Source: Apus apus
Lineage: Eukaryota; Chordata; Aves; Apodiformes; Apodidae
NCBI RefSeq assembly: GCF_020740795.1
Contig: NC_067285.1
Location: forward strand, 34,915,318 to 34,979,317
Reading direction: 5' to 3'
Length of the DNA: 64,000 nt
This document shows positions 47,674 through 60,400 of this stretch, in pieces (positions within the stretch are counted from its first letter, which is position 1; the number at the start of each line of letters is the position of its first letter). Both the position numbers and the translations under genes were made by a program. The notes below the pieces were generated by a model. That model ran no database searches. It had not been told where the DNA came from and worked only from the letters and a program-made list of their open reading frames with translations.

Positions 47674-48587
47674 CATGCCCAGAAGAAGTGTCCGTCCATC
47701 TCCAGAGAGTCATGGACCACCTCTCATTCTCAGCAATGTCAACACTGTTTACAGAGAGTTCTCAAACACCCTGCCCCGTGGATAGTTATTTTTATATAAA
47801 CCTAAGCAGCAGCTGCCAAAGATTAGAAGGGGTATAGTTAAACGTTCCGTTTCCTGCCAGTAGAAGAAGTTATACTCCAGTGGAAGGGTCAGTATAATCC
47901 AGTGAAGAGTGAAGCCTAACTCCTAAAAAAATATCTAGCAAACCCTCTCAGACCTTGCTGGTTTTCCCACCACTGGCTTGTGACTGGTTCATGTTGTTAC
48001 AGGCAGGTACTGCAGGACCTGCTGGTTTCACCCTTAGCTCTACAGAAGATGAACCCCACCTTCCTTAGCAGTAGTAATTTAAATATGTAAAGGATATTTA
48101 TATGTTCAAAGCAATATTGTACTTCAAAAGCAAGCACTGCACCTGATACTGCTTCTACAGCTCAGACAAGCTATGAATCCTGTAGTAATTTGCAGCAGGT
48201 ATTAATACAGTTGTGTAAAAATATGGTAGCAAACCAGAAGAACAGAACTGAGCATAGGTAGCACACCCCTGACTTGTCCACCCCTTCCTCAGTGACTGAC
48301 AGGTTTAAGAGGCAAAAAGGAGTCCTTGAATGCAAGTAGTTCCACACAGTATTCAGAGAAAGTACATTGTCTTCCTGGGGAGCTATGCTATGGTTGTTTC
48401 ACAGAAGAGGTCAGTCTCCCTCCCTAGAAACACCTGCAACTAACTCTACATGATTCCTGCACCTTGCCATGAAGGTCCACAACCCACAGATGCAACGTGT
48501 TCTGCACTGTGTGAACACCAGGGATACTCCCTGCACTTGCCCTTGTGGCTCCAAAGAAGGCAAAAACATAAAATACAGGCTTCTCAA

Positions 48588-49258
48588 AATAAATGATTAG
48601 TTGAAGGTCTTACTCCCAAGCAGTAAGCACCAGGCTACAAGTGTAAAGAACAAGGTGAGGATAAGAACTTACTGTACTTCAACAAAGTTAGGGCACAGCA
48701 CAAAAACAGTTGTTCCTTTATACTCCAGTTAAAGAGTTTTGCTACATTTCCTTATTAATAGCTTCCAAATGGAAGAAACTTGTCAGTATTCTTTATGGAG
48801 GCTGCTCTATTTCCCCTTTCTAAGTTATGCAGTCTATCAAATGTTAGTGGCATGCACAGAACAGCTCATCATTTTTCATCAATATTGAAGGCCCTGGGTC
48901 CAGTTGATCCAAACATCCTTTCACCAAGGAGGGAAAAGAAAGCAAAGCTGTGCAAATGGAACTGGGTTAACTTTCCTTTGCATTTCTAGAGGGAATAAAG
49001 AACTCTGGGCTCAAGTTAAGCCTCTTAAGTTTGCACACAGACAAACTGATGCTAAAGAGAGGTATCTATTCACTAAATCCTTTCAAAATACAATTTATTT
49101 TAACAGCAGTAAAGCCTACTGGCACATTGTACAGTGTGTCATTTAGTTATCTCAAGCTAACTGGAGGTAAGCACCCTGTTTGTATCAGTGCCATTCCTCA
49201 GGGACCAAGTTAGTTTTCTGTACCCCTGGTGCATGAGTTGCAACAATATGCAAATAAA
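48588..49258 (+). terminator. FAM149B1: FAM149B1 3' UTR with three poly(A) signal candidates
   Basis: AATAAA occurs at 48588-48593, 48994-48999 and 49253-49258, all after the stop codon at 47673. The sequence gives no reason to prefer one, so the 3' UTR could be 0.9 to 1.6 kb. No coding or repeat content is seen between the stop and these sites. Confidence 0.45.
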
Positions 49259-49261
49259 CTG

Positions 49262-50260
49262 GAACAGGTTTCTGGTAACATCAGGTAGTAGTTTGTAGAG
49301 TTGGTCTGTTTAAAAAGTGAAAACAGTCTCATGGAAAGGTAATTTTTCATTTCTGTACAAATGGTTACACCAGAGGCTTCTCCTGGGCTGTCAGGGATCT
49401 ATTTTGTGTAGCAAAAGTCACGTTCAAGCCTGGTGTTAATGCAACATAACAATACAATATGCTGTACTCTCTCAAAAGCAGGGTAACTTTTGCAAGCAGC
49501 CAAGTAAATGGCAACAGTTACCATCTACCTCCAGCTTCCTCCCAGGAAGCCCTTAAAACTAGTCAGTTCCTGATGCAATGATTCACCCCAACAGTCACTC
49601 TTCACCTCATGGCTCATTAGCCTTTGAAAAACGAGCCACAAAATAAAGCCAACCTCATGCCTTTGAGCTACAGAGTCAGCTGAGAACTCCTTGCCGTTCA
49701 AATTCATACCCATGCACATCAAGTTTAAACCCCTTTAACACCTGCTGAAGTAAAAACCTTCAAAGTATTTGTGGATCTTCCTGATTTAATTAACTGCTGA
49801 AATCACAGAAGAGTTGACAAACACAAGGAAGCAGCTCATCACTGCTGTCCTGCAGCAGGCTTGGCTGAGATGCTACTGACATAACAACACATTTGAATTC
49901 CTTGTCATGGGACATCACAAACCCTAGAAATGAACAGAACAGACTCTGTTCTGTGGATTTTCAAGTTGATTAAGCTCACCTCTGTACTAGAGCATTTCTG
50001 CAGAGGCATGTGCTGCAGGCTCATGTTTTTTCCACAGGCAGTTGGAGACCAAACTAGGTGGCCCTTTCTTCTCACACAGCATCACCAGCACTGACACCAC
50101 AGTTAACAGAGTGGCAGTTTCATTGCAGCTGCTACTGAAGTTATGTAGTATTTACTTAATTCCATCAGGAGGGTCAACTTGTTTTAAACAGCAACTTGGG
50201 AAAGGTAGAGAGGACTGGAGAAACAACATGGCACAGAATTGTATGAAAAAACCCAAACAT
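49262..50260. other. Short gap between convergent FAM149B1 and DNAJC9
   Basis: About 1 kb of AT-rich DNA with no recognised gene or transposon separates the 3' ends of the two genes. Confidence 0.55.
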
Positions 50261-50264
50261 TTCC

Positions 50265-50270
50265 TTTATT
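50265..50270 (-). terminator. DNAJC9: DNAJC9 poly(A) signal candidate
   Basis: TTTATT on the plus strand reads AATAAA on the DNAJC9 strand, about 515 bases after the stop codon. Confidence 0.5.
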
Positions 50271-50785
50271 AAATCTGCAGTTTTCCAAAGTATCTTTATA
50301 AAAGCACTAGAATATCTGAGAAACGCCTGTTCCAGCTGAAGTGCAAAGACCTTTAAAAACAGCAGGTGTTTTTTACAAGAGAAACGTGTGAACAGCCCAA
50401 AAGATAAGGTTTCCAACTCAGAAACCAGCACTGGAGACTCTCAAAGGTGGGGGGTTATGTTGTTTTACCATCAGCTGTACCAACATCCATGAGGCGTCTG
50501 GAAAGAATATGCTTCAACACAAGTTTAATAAACACACCACCCTCCCAAACATCCTTACTGTTAACAAAGCTTTTAGTCAGGAATCTGTTGGATCTCACCT
50601 AAAGAGCACCCAAGAGGATTCTGAACAGCAGCACCAAAATGCTCTGCCTTGTTCACACCATGCTTTCATAACTCCCTGTCACAGCAGGGCGAGACGCACA
50701 CGCTTCGAAACGGTAGTCCAGAAAAACTCTGAAATTCCCCCCAAAATCTACATCTTCCCAACCAAAATGATACCTACACCGCTCT

Positions 50786-53422
50786 TTATTTCTTTCCTCT
50801 CTTGCCTGCAGTCTTCTTTCCTCCTTTTTTAGCACTGTTCCCATATTTTGCTTCCATTTGGGCCAAAAAGTCATCCATTTGCTTTTTGCGATCTTGATTT
50901 CGGCTCTAGGGGAGGGAGAAAAACCCCACAAAACCAAAGGTTTTACTAATTCCCAGTAAGTTATGATAGCTGCAAAAAACCTTGGCATATATTAAGCAGG
51001 GAATACAAGCTACAGGAAGCATAACACCATTGAGCAAAAGCCTACTTGTACACTCAGCTCTATACAAAACTTCCTGAAGCATCCAATGGCTATAAAAATT
51101 GGCAACCTAAGGCTGGGAAAAGCAAAGCAATTTCTAGTTTAGACCCAAAAATCTTATTACAATTTGAGGAATGATTAAGCACGAGCATGCATGAACATTT
51201 GAGGAAGCCCAGTGGGCAGCAAGAAAGAAATAAACAGGAAAAGCTCTGAAAAAAAAAATAATGTAAACAGTTTGGGTTACTCTCCTTGATTCCCAAGACC
51301 TGATGTGGGAAACGGTTCTTCTTCTTCCCCACATAAGTCTAAACAAAATGCCTTTTAACTTCTAAATTCTCATAGAATCCCTCAGAAAGAGTCATTAATG
51401 CTCCCTAACTGCCTCAAACTGGAAGTTAAATATTTTGTGTGTTTGCAGTGAGCTTAAGCATTTCTTAATGACTTCATCCGTTTTTAAAAAGACACAGGTA
51501 ATAAAACCCATTCCCTGGCTATTTATCAACATACATAGATAAGCAATATTAAGGTCACATTTAAACCTCAGGAAGCTTTTATGGTCAGAAGAGTTGCAAG
51601 GATCCCAAACACAAAGATGCTCAGGGAAACACAATTAGAAGCCAGGAACACAATTATGTTCAACAGAGACAAAAAGCGTTACCTGAATCAGTGCTTTCAA
51701 GTCATCTTCATCACCAAGGCCCAGTTCTTCTTTAGTCTTTTCTGCTTCCTTAGCTTCTCTTTCTGCCTAAAAGAGGCAACTGTATTTTAGAAAAGTATTC
51801 TGCATAGCATTTGACAAAGTCTTAGAACAGTTGCCCAACACTTTTTTTACACACAAATAGCTGCAGGTGGAGCAGGGCAGCTTTTTGCTGCTGCACATGC
51901 TGAACATCTCGAGAGGCTCATCCCCATCCTTTCTCCCCCCCACACACGTTTTTTTGTCCCAGCAACTATTACATTTGCTTGGAGAAAGGTGACTGTGAAG
52001 TGCACGGAACATACTCTGCAGTGTCTAAAAATAAAAGCCTGCATTGGAGAAGAGGTCCATTTAGTCCAGAATGTTACTTCACACTAGCCAAAAGGCAAGC
52101 ACAATGTATTTCCACCCCGTGTACACTTGTGAACTCCAGCAACTCACAGCTTTGCAAACAGATGCAGGGATGTACACTAAACTGGAATAAGCCATTCCGT
52201 ATAATAATGAAATGAAGAAGTAATAGGCTAAACAGTGTTTTACAACTCAGAAGACTTCCACAGCAGCCCGGGGGGGTGGAGAATGATCAAATGTGAAAGT
52301 CAAAAGATACTGAGCAAAGCCTGCAAACCCAGACAAGCGTTTGTCTTAACAAGAGTTTCAGTTATTTCTACCGGGGGAGATTAAAAAGCTTATTATAAAC
52401 AATGCTCCTGTTTGGCCAGTGATTGATGAAACCTACCCGCCTTTTCCTTGCCATCTTTTTCTGCTTAGACTCCTTTACAAAAGCTTTGTAGGAGGGGACT
52501 TCTCCAGACTCGATGGCTTTTTCTATGACCTCCCGTATTCTGGGTTCATCCGTATAGTCCACACACAACAGGGAGTCCATTATCCTGTCCATGTCCCCCT
52601 CAAAATCCACGTAGGCAGCTTTAATATCAGCCAGCTCTTCTTCTGAATTTTTGTAGTTCTCCTCGAAGTCTTCAATGTCCTTTGTTGTGATCTGAGGCAA
52701 GGAGGTGACATTTTGTGAGCCACTGGATTCATTCAACAGAAGGGCTTAAGAGGCAGCATTAAAAAAGCCCGCATTTTACACAAAACTCCTCAGGGAGACA
52801 CGGTTACAACTCCAGAGGAGGTGATGGGCTTTCCCCCCTCCCCAAAAAAAGGGCCCCGCCGGCGTTTCCCAGCCCCAGCCCGGCCCTCACCTTCTTGAAG
52901 AGCAGCCTCCAGTACTCCAGCCAGTCCCGCTCGCCCCTCAGCGCCTCGCCCTCCTCGTCCACCGTGCCCTGCTCATCGTAGAGGGCCCGCTGCTCCGCGT
53001 CGCTCAGGACGGCGTACGCCTTGCCCAGGATCTGCGGGGACACGGGGACCGGCCGGGTGGTCGGTCAGGGGCCTGGCGGTCGGTCAGGGAACCCGCCGCT
53101 TGGTCGGTCGGGCAGACAGGGCCCGGGCAGCCGGTCGGTCAGGGCCGGGGAGACAGGGCCCGGGCAGCCGGTCGGTCAGTCAGTCAGTCAGTCAGTCAGA
53201 GGCCGCCACCATCTTCCCGCCCTCCCTCCCTCCCGCGCTCACCTGGAACCTCCGCGTCGCCTCCTCCCTGTGGCGGGGCTCGGCGCGGTCGGGGTGCAGG
53301 CGGAGCGAGGCGCGGTGGTAGCCGCGGCGCAGCTGGCGGGGCGAGGCCTCCCGGGGCACCCCCAGCAGCGCGTACAGGTCGGCGGAGCCGAAGGCGGCCG
53401 CGCACTCCTGCAGCAGCCCCAT
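50786..53422 (-). CDS. DNAJC9: DNAJC9, J-domain histone H3-H4 co-chaperone, 5 exons
   Basis: Exons on the minus strand: 53422-53243, 53031-52891, 52691-52437, 51766-51683, 50905-50786; all junctions are phase 0. The product is 259 aa (human 260). DNAJC9 is a nuclear HSP70 co-chaperone that also binds and folds histones H3-H4. The J domain occupies about residues 15-85, with the essential HPD at 43-45 and the conserved YDEQGTVDE after it. The histone-binding part follows in exon 3 ([34 protein letters not shown]). A Lys/Gly-rich tail ([14 protein letters not shown]) ends the protein. The start codon matches the mammalian MGLL start and lies 11 bases from a TCTCGCGAGA element. Exon 1 is GC-rich and its intron is only 211 bp. 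Confidence 0.96.
53050..53200. repeat. DNAJC9: GGTCGGTCAGG minisatellite and (CAGT)n in DNAJC9 intron 1
   Basis: Imperfect units of GGTCGGTCAGGG and GACAGGGCCCGGGCAGCC alternate, then seven tetranucleotide GTCA/CAGT units end at about 53199. The array makes up most of the 211-bp intron 1 (53032-53242). Directly after it, at about 53203-53215, the minus strand reads AAGATGGTGGCGG, close to a YY1 site (AAGATGGCGGC). Confidence 0.88.
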
Positions 53423-53432
53423 GGCGGCCCGC

Positions 53433-53442
53433 TCTCGCGAGA
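53433..53442. promoter_or_regulatory. TCTCGCGAGA palindrome at the DNAJC9 start
   Basis: A perfect TCTCGCGAGA element lies 11 bases before the DNAJC9 start codon. This CGCG element is a known housekeeping promoter motif bound by BANP (and linked to ZBTB33/Kaiso) in a methylation-sensitive way. Its position predicts that DNAJC9 has a very short 5' UTR. Confidence 0.7.
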
Positions 53443-53898
53443 CTTGCGGCGGGAGGCGGGAAGGGCGGGAAGGCGGGAAGGGTTCCCCCCCCCCCCTCAC
53501 AGTCACCCTCTGTAAAGTGGGATTAAAAAACCAACCCAAAAACCCTCCCCTCAGAGCCCTCCCGCTTCAATTCCCTGCGGTAAAGAAGCTCTGCCGGTTC
53601 TTCGTGCGCCTGGATGCAAGCAGCAGCTCCCGGGAAAGCTGGCCTGGCTTCTAAAAATACACATTCCCCACCACACGCACCCCCCCCCCCGCCTCCAGGG
53701 GACAAAATAAATATAAAACCCACGCAGCTCTTCAAAACACCTCTATTTACTGCATCAAAAGCCGCTGTTCTCCCAGTTCAGACGTCGTCTTTTCCTTCCC
53801 GAGTGCGAAAGGCAAAACGGTTTGCACGCATCCAAACAAAAACCCACCGGATAAAAAGGTCCCAATGAAGAGATGTTCATACAAAACTCGTGTGGTCT
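53443..53898. other. Short interval between TFAM 3' end and DNAJC9 promoter
   Basis: About 450 bp hold the outer part of the DNAJC9 CpG island (to about 53680, with a C-run near 53680-53692) and then AT-rich DNA. No separate gene is seen. Confidence 0.55.
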
Positions 53899-53904
53899 TT
53901 TAAT
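53899..53904 (-). terminator. TFAM: TFAM poly(A) signal candidate (ATTAAA)
   Basis: The minus strand reads ATTAAA, about 525 bases after the TFAM stop. An AATAAA also overlaps the stop codon itself (54426-54431) but would leave almost no 3' UTR. Confidence 0.4.
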
Positions 53905-54427
53905 TAAATGCAGCACAAGTGGAATACACAGGTGGGTAGGTACAAAAAAGATGCGTAAAGTACAAGTTGGTATCTGACATCTCGCCTGTGCCTCCTGCTG
54001 AAATGTAGAACGTGTCACTGCCAACACCGTGGAGGGAATAAAACGCAGCAGCACCCGCCCAGATTTCAGCTCTTGCTTACAGAATTTAGATGGCAACAGC
54101 AGAATATTCTTGCTTTCATCAAAAAAAAAACACCTTAGACAAGCCAGCTGTTACCTACCATGATTGCAGAGCTCTGCTGATGTCAGTGTCATTATTCACA
54201 GCTTGATTAACCAGTTATTAGACAGTTCAGGCTACACCTGCAATGATTATTTCAGTCCGCTCCGAGAGGCACCAAACCCTCTCTTACCTCATTCACCTCC
54301 TTCTACACCTCCAAAGGGCCCTCACAGGGCTCTCCAAATTTCAGTGCCGACGCTGACTGCAGCATCAGCACAGCAGGACCAAGACATGACCACCAAAGGG
54401 CAGGAAAGGTAAAAATACTTCACCGTT

Positions 54428-57400
54428 TTATTCCTCTGGTTTTTTCGCTTTTGGTTTTGCCTTGCTTTCTCGGGAGGAACCTTTGGCTGTTCCAGCTTTC
54501 TTGGCAGTGCCATCTCTCTTTGCAGTTCCAGCTTTCTTGGCAGGTTCAGCAGGTTGCTTTTTGGGCTTCTGCTCTTTCGAACGTACCAGGTCTTCACGTC
54601 CCAGTTCAACCATTTTTGCTTCCCACGACTTGATTTCGTTTTCATACCGAACCTTATCGTCTTCAGCCAGCTGCAGGTAGGGCTGGAAGAGAAGGAGGGA
54701 TCAACAGGTGTTTTATTCCCTGTTCCTACCAACTGCCAAGGCTTTTTGTTGGAGCACTAGTCTGAGAGCTGGCTGGAACAGGAGTAAGTATGTCACAGAA
54801 TCCCAGGGGTTGGGAGGGACCTGGAAAGATCACCCAGCCCAACCCCCCTGCCAGAGCAGGGGCACCCAGAGCACATCACACAGGAATGTGTCCAGGGGGG
54901 TTTGAATGTCTCCAGAGAAGGAGACTCCACAGCCTCTCTGGGCAGCCTGTTCCAGGGCTCTGGCACTCTCACAGGAAAGAAGTTTCTCCTCATCTTGAGG
55001 TGGAACTTCCTGTGTTGTCACTTGGTGCAGTTTCCCCTCGTCCTATCACAGGCACCACTGAAAACAGACTGGCCCATTCTTGACATCCAGCCTTCAGATA
55101 TTTGTAGACATTAATAAGGCCCCTTCTCAGTCTTCTCAAGACTAACCAGACCCAGGTCTCTCAGCCTTTCCTCCTCAGGCAGGTGTTCCAGTCACTTCAT
55201 CATCCTCATAGCCTCTGTTGGACTCTCTCCAGTAGATCCCTGTCCCTCCTGAACTGGGGAGCCCAGAACTGGGCACAACAATGAGATGTGGTCTCATTGG
55301 GGCAGAGCAGAGAGGAAGGAGAACCTCCCTTGACCTGCTGGACACACTGTTCTTAATACATCCCAAGATACTGTTGGCTCTTTTGGCCACAAGGGCACAT
55401 TGCTGCCCACCAGGACCCCTTCTCTGTGGGGCTGCCTTCTAGCAGGCCAACCCCCAGTCTATACTGGTGCATGGTGATTTTTCTCCCCAGGTGCAGGACA
55501 CTGCACTTATTCTTGTGGAACCTCATGAGGCTCCTCTTTGCTCAGCTCTCCAGACCTCACTGAATGACTGCACAACCTTCAGGTGGATCAGCCAGTCCTC
55601 CCAGCTTCATGTCATCAGCAAACTTGCTGAGGACACACTCCATCCCCTCAACCAGGTGACTGATGAAGATGTTGAATAAGACTGGGCCCAGCACTGACCC
55701 TGCAGAACTATTTCCAATTCTTTTCCTCCAGAAAAAAAACTTGAACTTGGTGTGTGTTCTGAGCACAGATTCAAAACAGCCTGGAAAAAGGGCCTTCAGG
55801 AGGAAGGACAGTGATGTTAATAAATGACTGCCTGCACATCACGTGTGCATTCCTGTCAAAAACCTTTCCACAGGCAGCAAACTACTGTGCTGGCATTTAA
55901 AAATACTATACCTGATCAGAAAAAAATAATAATTAAATCAAAAGGTTGCAAATTATTCCTCCTTTGTCTCCAGAGAACTGGGACTCCCATCCTACCCCAC
56001 TCACACTTCTTCAACACCAGGAAAGGCAATGGCCACCTTTTTTCAAGACACACAAATGAGATCTCAGACTGTTTTTGCTCAGTGTTCTACTTTCAACAAC
56101 CCAGTTCAGAATTTGGCATGAATTTACTAATTTTCACCCCAAGTTTGTAATTTTCTGATTAGATCAGAGCATCAAATGCCACTGACATACCTGCTTTTGA
56201 GGACTGGACATTTTTTGCCACGCACCAAATAACTGCTTCAGCTTTGCCTACAGGATACAGAAGATATAATTGTTAGGCTTATTTTTAAGAGCAGACTGAC
56301 CACAAAGATGAATGCCACGCTAGTAAAACCCAAATATAAATCAAAGAAATAGCACAAATATTCAGGCCTGTTTACCCCCCTCAGCAGTTTCTACAGGACA
56401 TGCCACCAGGCAGCTGTGGACCACAGCCTAAAAAAATAGCCTCAGCCATGCAAAACCCAGAGACTGAACTGCTGAACAGTTGCTTTGAAACTCACAGAAC
56501 CCAGCAGAGACTCCCTGAACACAAGCCCTCTATTTCAGAGAGCAATCTGTCCTGGCTTACCACAGGGGATATCCCCTCACTTGCTTGAAAGTTTTCTGAC
56601 ACAAAAATGTTAAAGCCGCTCCGAGGTCTTTTTGGCTTCCCAAGCACAGTCAATTCCTTTGAAGACAAGAAGAAAAGTTATTCAATCTGCCAAGGAGGCA
56701 CTTTTCCAACACTAAATTTACTACTTGTCTTTGTATTTTATGCAAGCATCAGGCTAAAATTCATACTTTGGTGTTTCAAGATGCTTTGGTTACTCTCACC
56801 ACTTGCCACAACTCACGCTAAACCCAAGTAAGAAAAGGTAGAAACTTGAATTTCCAGACATGAAAAAAGGCTTTTAAAACTGATTCTTACTTTAGCTAAG
56901 TCATCCAGAAACCAAAGACTTGCTAAATTCCACTCAGTAAGAAAGCCATAAAACTAGGTTTCCTATTCTCTTCGTAAGGATTTAAAAAAAGCAAAGGAAG
57001 GAAAACAAAGCTACTTCAAGCAGCTACTACCTTGTAGGGATGAGTAAAGTAACAGGCAAGAGGCCTTTATGAAAAGCTATTTCCAGATGTCTTCCCAACC
57101 AAATAAAGTGTTGGTGCTTCAAATGTCTTCTACTACCTATCACTCCTTGGGCAGCTTTAGGAACAGAAAAAAAAGCCAGCAGAGAGGAGCTACCTGTAAT
57201 CACAAAGACATGCACTAGTTCTGGTCTTCAACCCCAGGAAAGCCACCTAATTAACTGCCAACACCAGCAATTATCTTAGTCAATGGGTTTGGTTCTGGTT
57301 GGTTTTTTTGTTTGTTTGGGTTTGGTTTGTTTGGGTTTTTCTATTCTGAAAGTTGCCTGAGCTCTGCTCTGCTCCCCACACAGACTCTAGGTTCCTGGAG

Positions 57401-60400
57401 AGAAAAGAAACTTGAAGTTCAAAATACTTACTCTTTTTGCCCTGAATGATCTTCTTTTTGCCAGCCTTTTTCTCCTTTCTTCTCTCAAAGCTGCAGCCTG
57501 GGCTGGGGTCAGCTGTGCTTTGTATGCAGCCAACTGCTGCTCATATCTTTGCCAGTCTGTCTTCCTGGCTTCCTCATAAACCTACAAGGCCAACAAATCC
57601 CCAGCCTTAAGCAGTTCAGAAGCACCTGACCATTAAACAAGCTCACATTTCTAACCTGTTTATAGTAAAAATCGTATCACAGACAACCCTGAAACCTGAG
57701 ATTTGCAGATAAAACAGGAATTTCAGTAGCAGAATGGGTTCAGAACTCAAGATTCAAAACCTGGGCTCTTCCCATAAATTATCTCATGTCATCCAGTAAC
57801 ATCAGAGGAATCTTCAGACTGAAGCTGAAAGCAACAACAATCTCCATCTAAGAAGGAAAAGCTGAAGCTTGACTTAAATGATGCCTCTTAAAAAAGTGTG
57901 TGTACCCCCTGCAGCACACAAGGCTCCATGAACACACTCCCACACCAGGTAGAGGAGCATCCCAAAACCATGGCCTTGGCACCAGGAGGAGCTGAGCCAG
58001 GCTGCCAAGCATCTGGGTAGACCTGGAAAATCCCCATCCTGATCTCCACTGCAGACACAGAAATGGAAAGGCATTTTGTACTAGGGCACATGGAGCCAGA
58101 AAGGATTTAAGAACACTTGAATTCTGTTGAACCAAGACACCACTTCAGCTAGAAAACTCCAGTTAGTGCCTAGCTAACTAGTTCCTAAGCACTAACTGCA
58201 CTCAGGGAAGAGCAATCATTGCTTTGCTATAAACATCACTTATATTCAGCAAAGATCAGCCATTTATAGAACTGTTTCACAACCCTACAGAAACTTCACC
58301 ACAAAAAGTAAGTTGGTTGGATGAAAGTTGAAGGAAGTTACCTGCAAGTTATGTCTCTGGTGACTATCTAATCTGCAGGGCAAAAAACACCAGCTGGTCC
58401 TTTCATCAGAATTAACTGAGGTCTTGCCTTGCTTGTGCAAATGAAAGCAGGACAACTTCACAACAGTTACGGTGTCAGACGTGTCATGCACACTCACACA
58501 CAATGACTGTTCAAAAATAAATGAGATTTTGGCTCCCAGCCAGATCTGTCTCACTCTTCAGCTTCTGTGGCAACAGATTAAAACCACTTAAACCCAAGGT
58601 CTTGTGTAAAAGTATCACAAGTATCTTCCCCTGGGTCCTGCCAACCTCTCAGCTCTCTTGTTTTTATGTCTGAACTTCAGCACCCAAATGCTTTTTCTGT
58701 TGCTGCTTCAAAAAACACCACCACCAACACAAAAAGCCCAGAGAGGACACAAACTAAGCAAAACAACCACAAAGACTCTTACAGAGAGTTCAAAGACACA
58801 AACTTACCTGCTTCTGTGAGGCTGGCAACTCCTTCCAAGCACCTGCTATTTTTTTCACCAGCTCCGTGTTGCTCATTTCTGGATGGAAGCAAAAAAAATA
58901 AAGATCAAAGCTGCACCTTCAGGAAGCTTCTCCAGTTTTCCCCAGGAAAGCTGCCACTATATTCTTTCCCTCTACAAACACATTGTTCTCCTTTCAGAAA
59001 ACTACTACCAGCCTTCCTGGGGCAGTAGAAGGGAACTGCACCATTTGCAGGGCTGCTGTGGTTCACACTCAGTGCAATGTGTCACAGGCAGACATTTCCA
59101 GACAGAAGGAGGGTAATTAATCCAATTAAACACTGTTTAATTTCTTGTCAGCTGGATCATTTTCCATACAACCCAAGAAGCACTGAACCTGGAGGCAAAC
59201 CAGCCTGCTGGATTCTTCAAGGCAAGTACAACGTGACCTTTACCCACCTGCTGCAGCAGGCAGGTCTGATCTTAATTGAAATTAAAACACCCACAATAGT
59301 ACCCAACAGATGGTTATCAAGAAAAAGGAACTTCCTCCTCCCCAAAACAAAATTTCAGGGGATTGAACCTGTTCAAGTTTTTTCAGCTGAATGCCTTCCC
59401 CTCTGGCCCTGGCCCTGTGATCTTGGAGATTTCCAGTGAGACCTCAATTTGTGAAGAGGGGGAAAAAAAAAAACCAAAAAAAACCCCTAAAAAAACCCCA
59501 AATAACAACGTGAGGGTGGTGAAAAGAGGACCTAAGCTTTCTTTCCTTGAGAAATTCTTTACAGGTTTTCCCCCTTCCACTTAAAGAAGAAAATGGAACA
59601 ATTTCTCTCCCAGCTCCAATGTAAAGTTCAGCCACCTCAACAGTGGAAAAGCAGAACTAAGCTCTTATCAATAACCTACATTCCAGAAAAACAAGACAGA
59701 TGGGGAGTTGTCTTTGAGTCAAAAGACAGGAGTATTAACACCTCTGAGAAACTGATGCATTGCCAATGAGAAAGGAAAAAAAATATTAGGTTATTTTAAA
59801 TACTCTTTCTATTGGGACAAGAAAGCCCCAAAATCTCAGTTTGTATGTCAGAGCGAGCACAGTGGTTTGCAGACTGTTCACACTTTGGAAACACAAGTGC
59901 AGCACATCAGTAAAATGAACTCCAGGTCAGTGTCTCCACCTTTCAGCCTGTTGAACTCTTGAGGTACCAAGCAAAACAGGCTCTGAAAGGGTTTTGCTTA
60001 TTGTATTTTCCTCACGACCTACCCAGCAGGGCCACAGGTCCATTTTAACGTTGATTACAGCAGCATTTGCAAGATCAGGTTCTTTAAAAATGGGATTCTT
60101 GGGTAACAAATTAAGCACATCCACTGTGAGGGTGGTGAGAGCCTGGCCCAGGTTGCCCAGGGAAGCTGTGGCTGCCCCATCCCTGGCAGTGTTGAAGGGC
60201 AGGTTGGATGGGGCTTGGAGCAACCTGGGCTGGTGGGAGGTGTCCCTGCCCGTGCAGGGGGGCTGGGACTGGATGGTTTTTCAAGCCCCTTCCAACCCAA
60301 ACCCGCCTGGGATCGTGTGAAAGCACAGCCAAGGCAGCCCTAAGCCCCGCAGCCCACGTACCTGGATGGTTTTGCCTGAAGGCGGAATGCTTTTCCTTCA

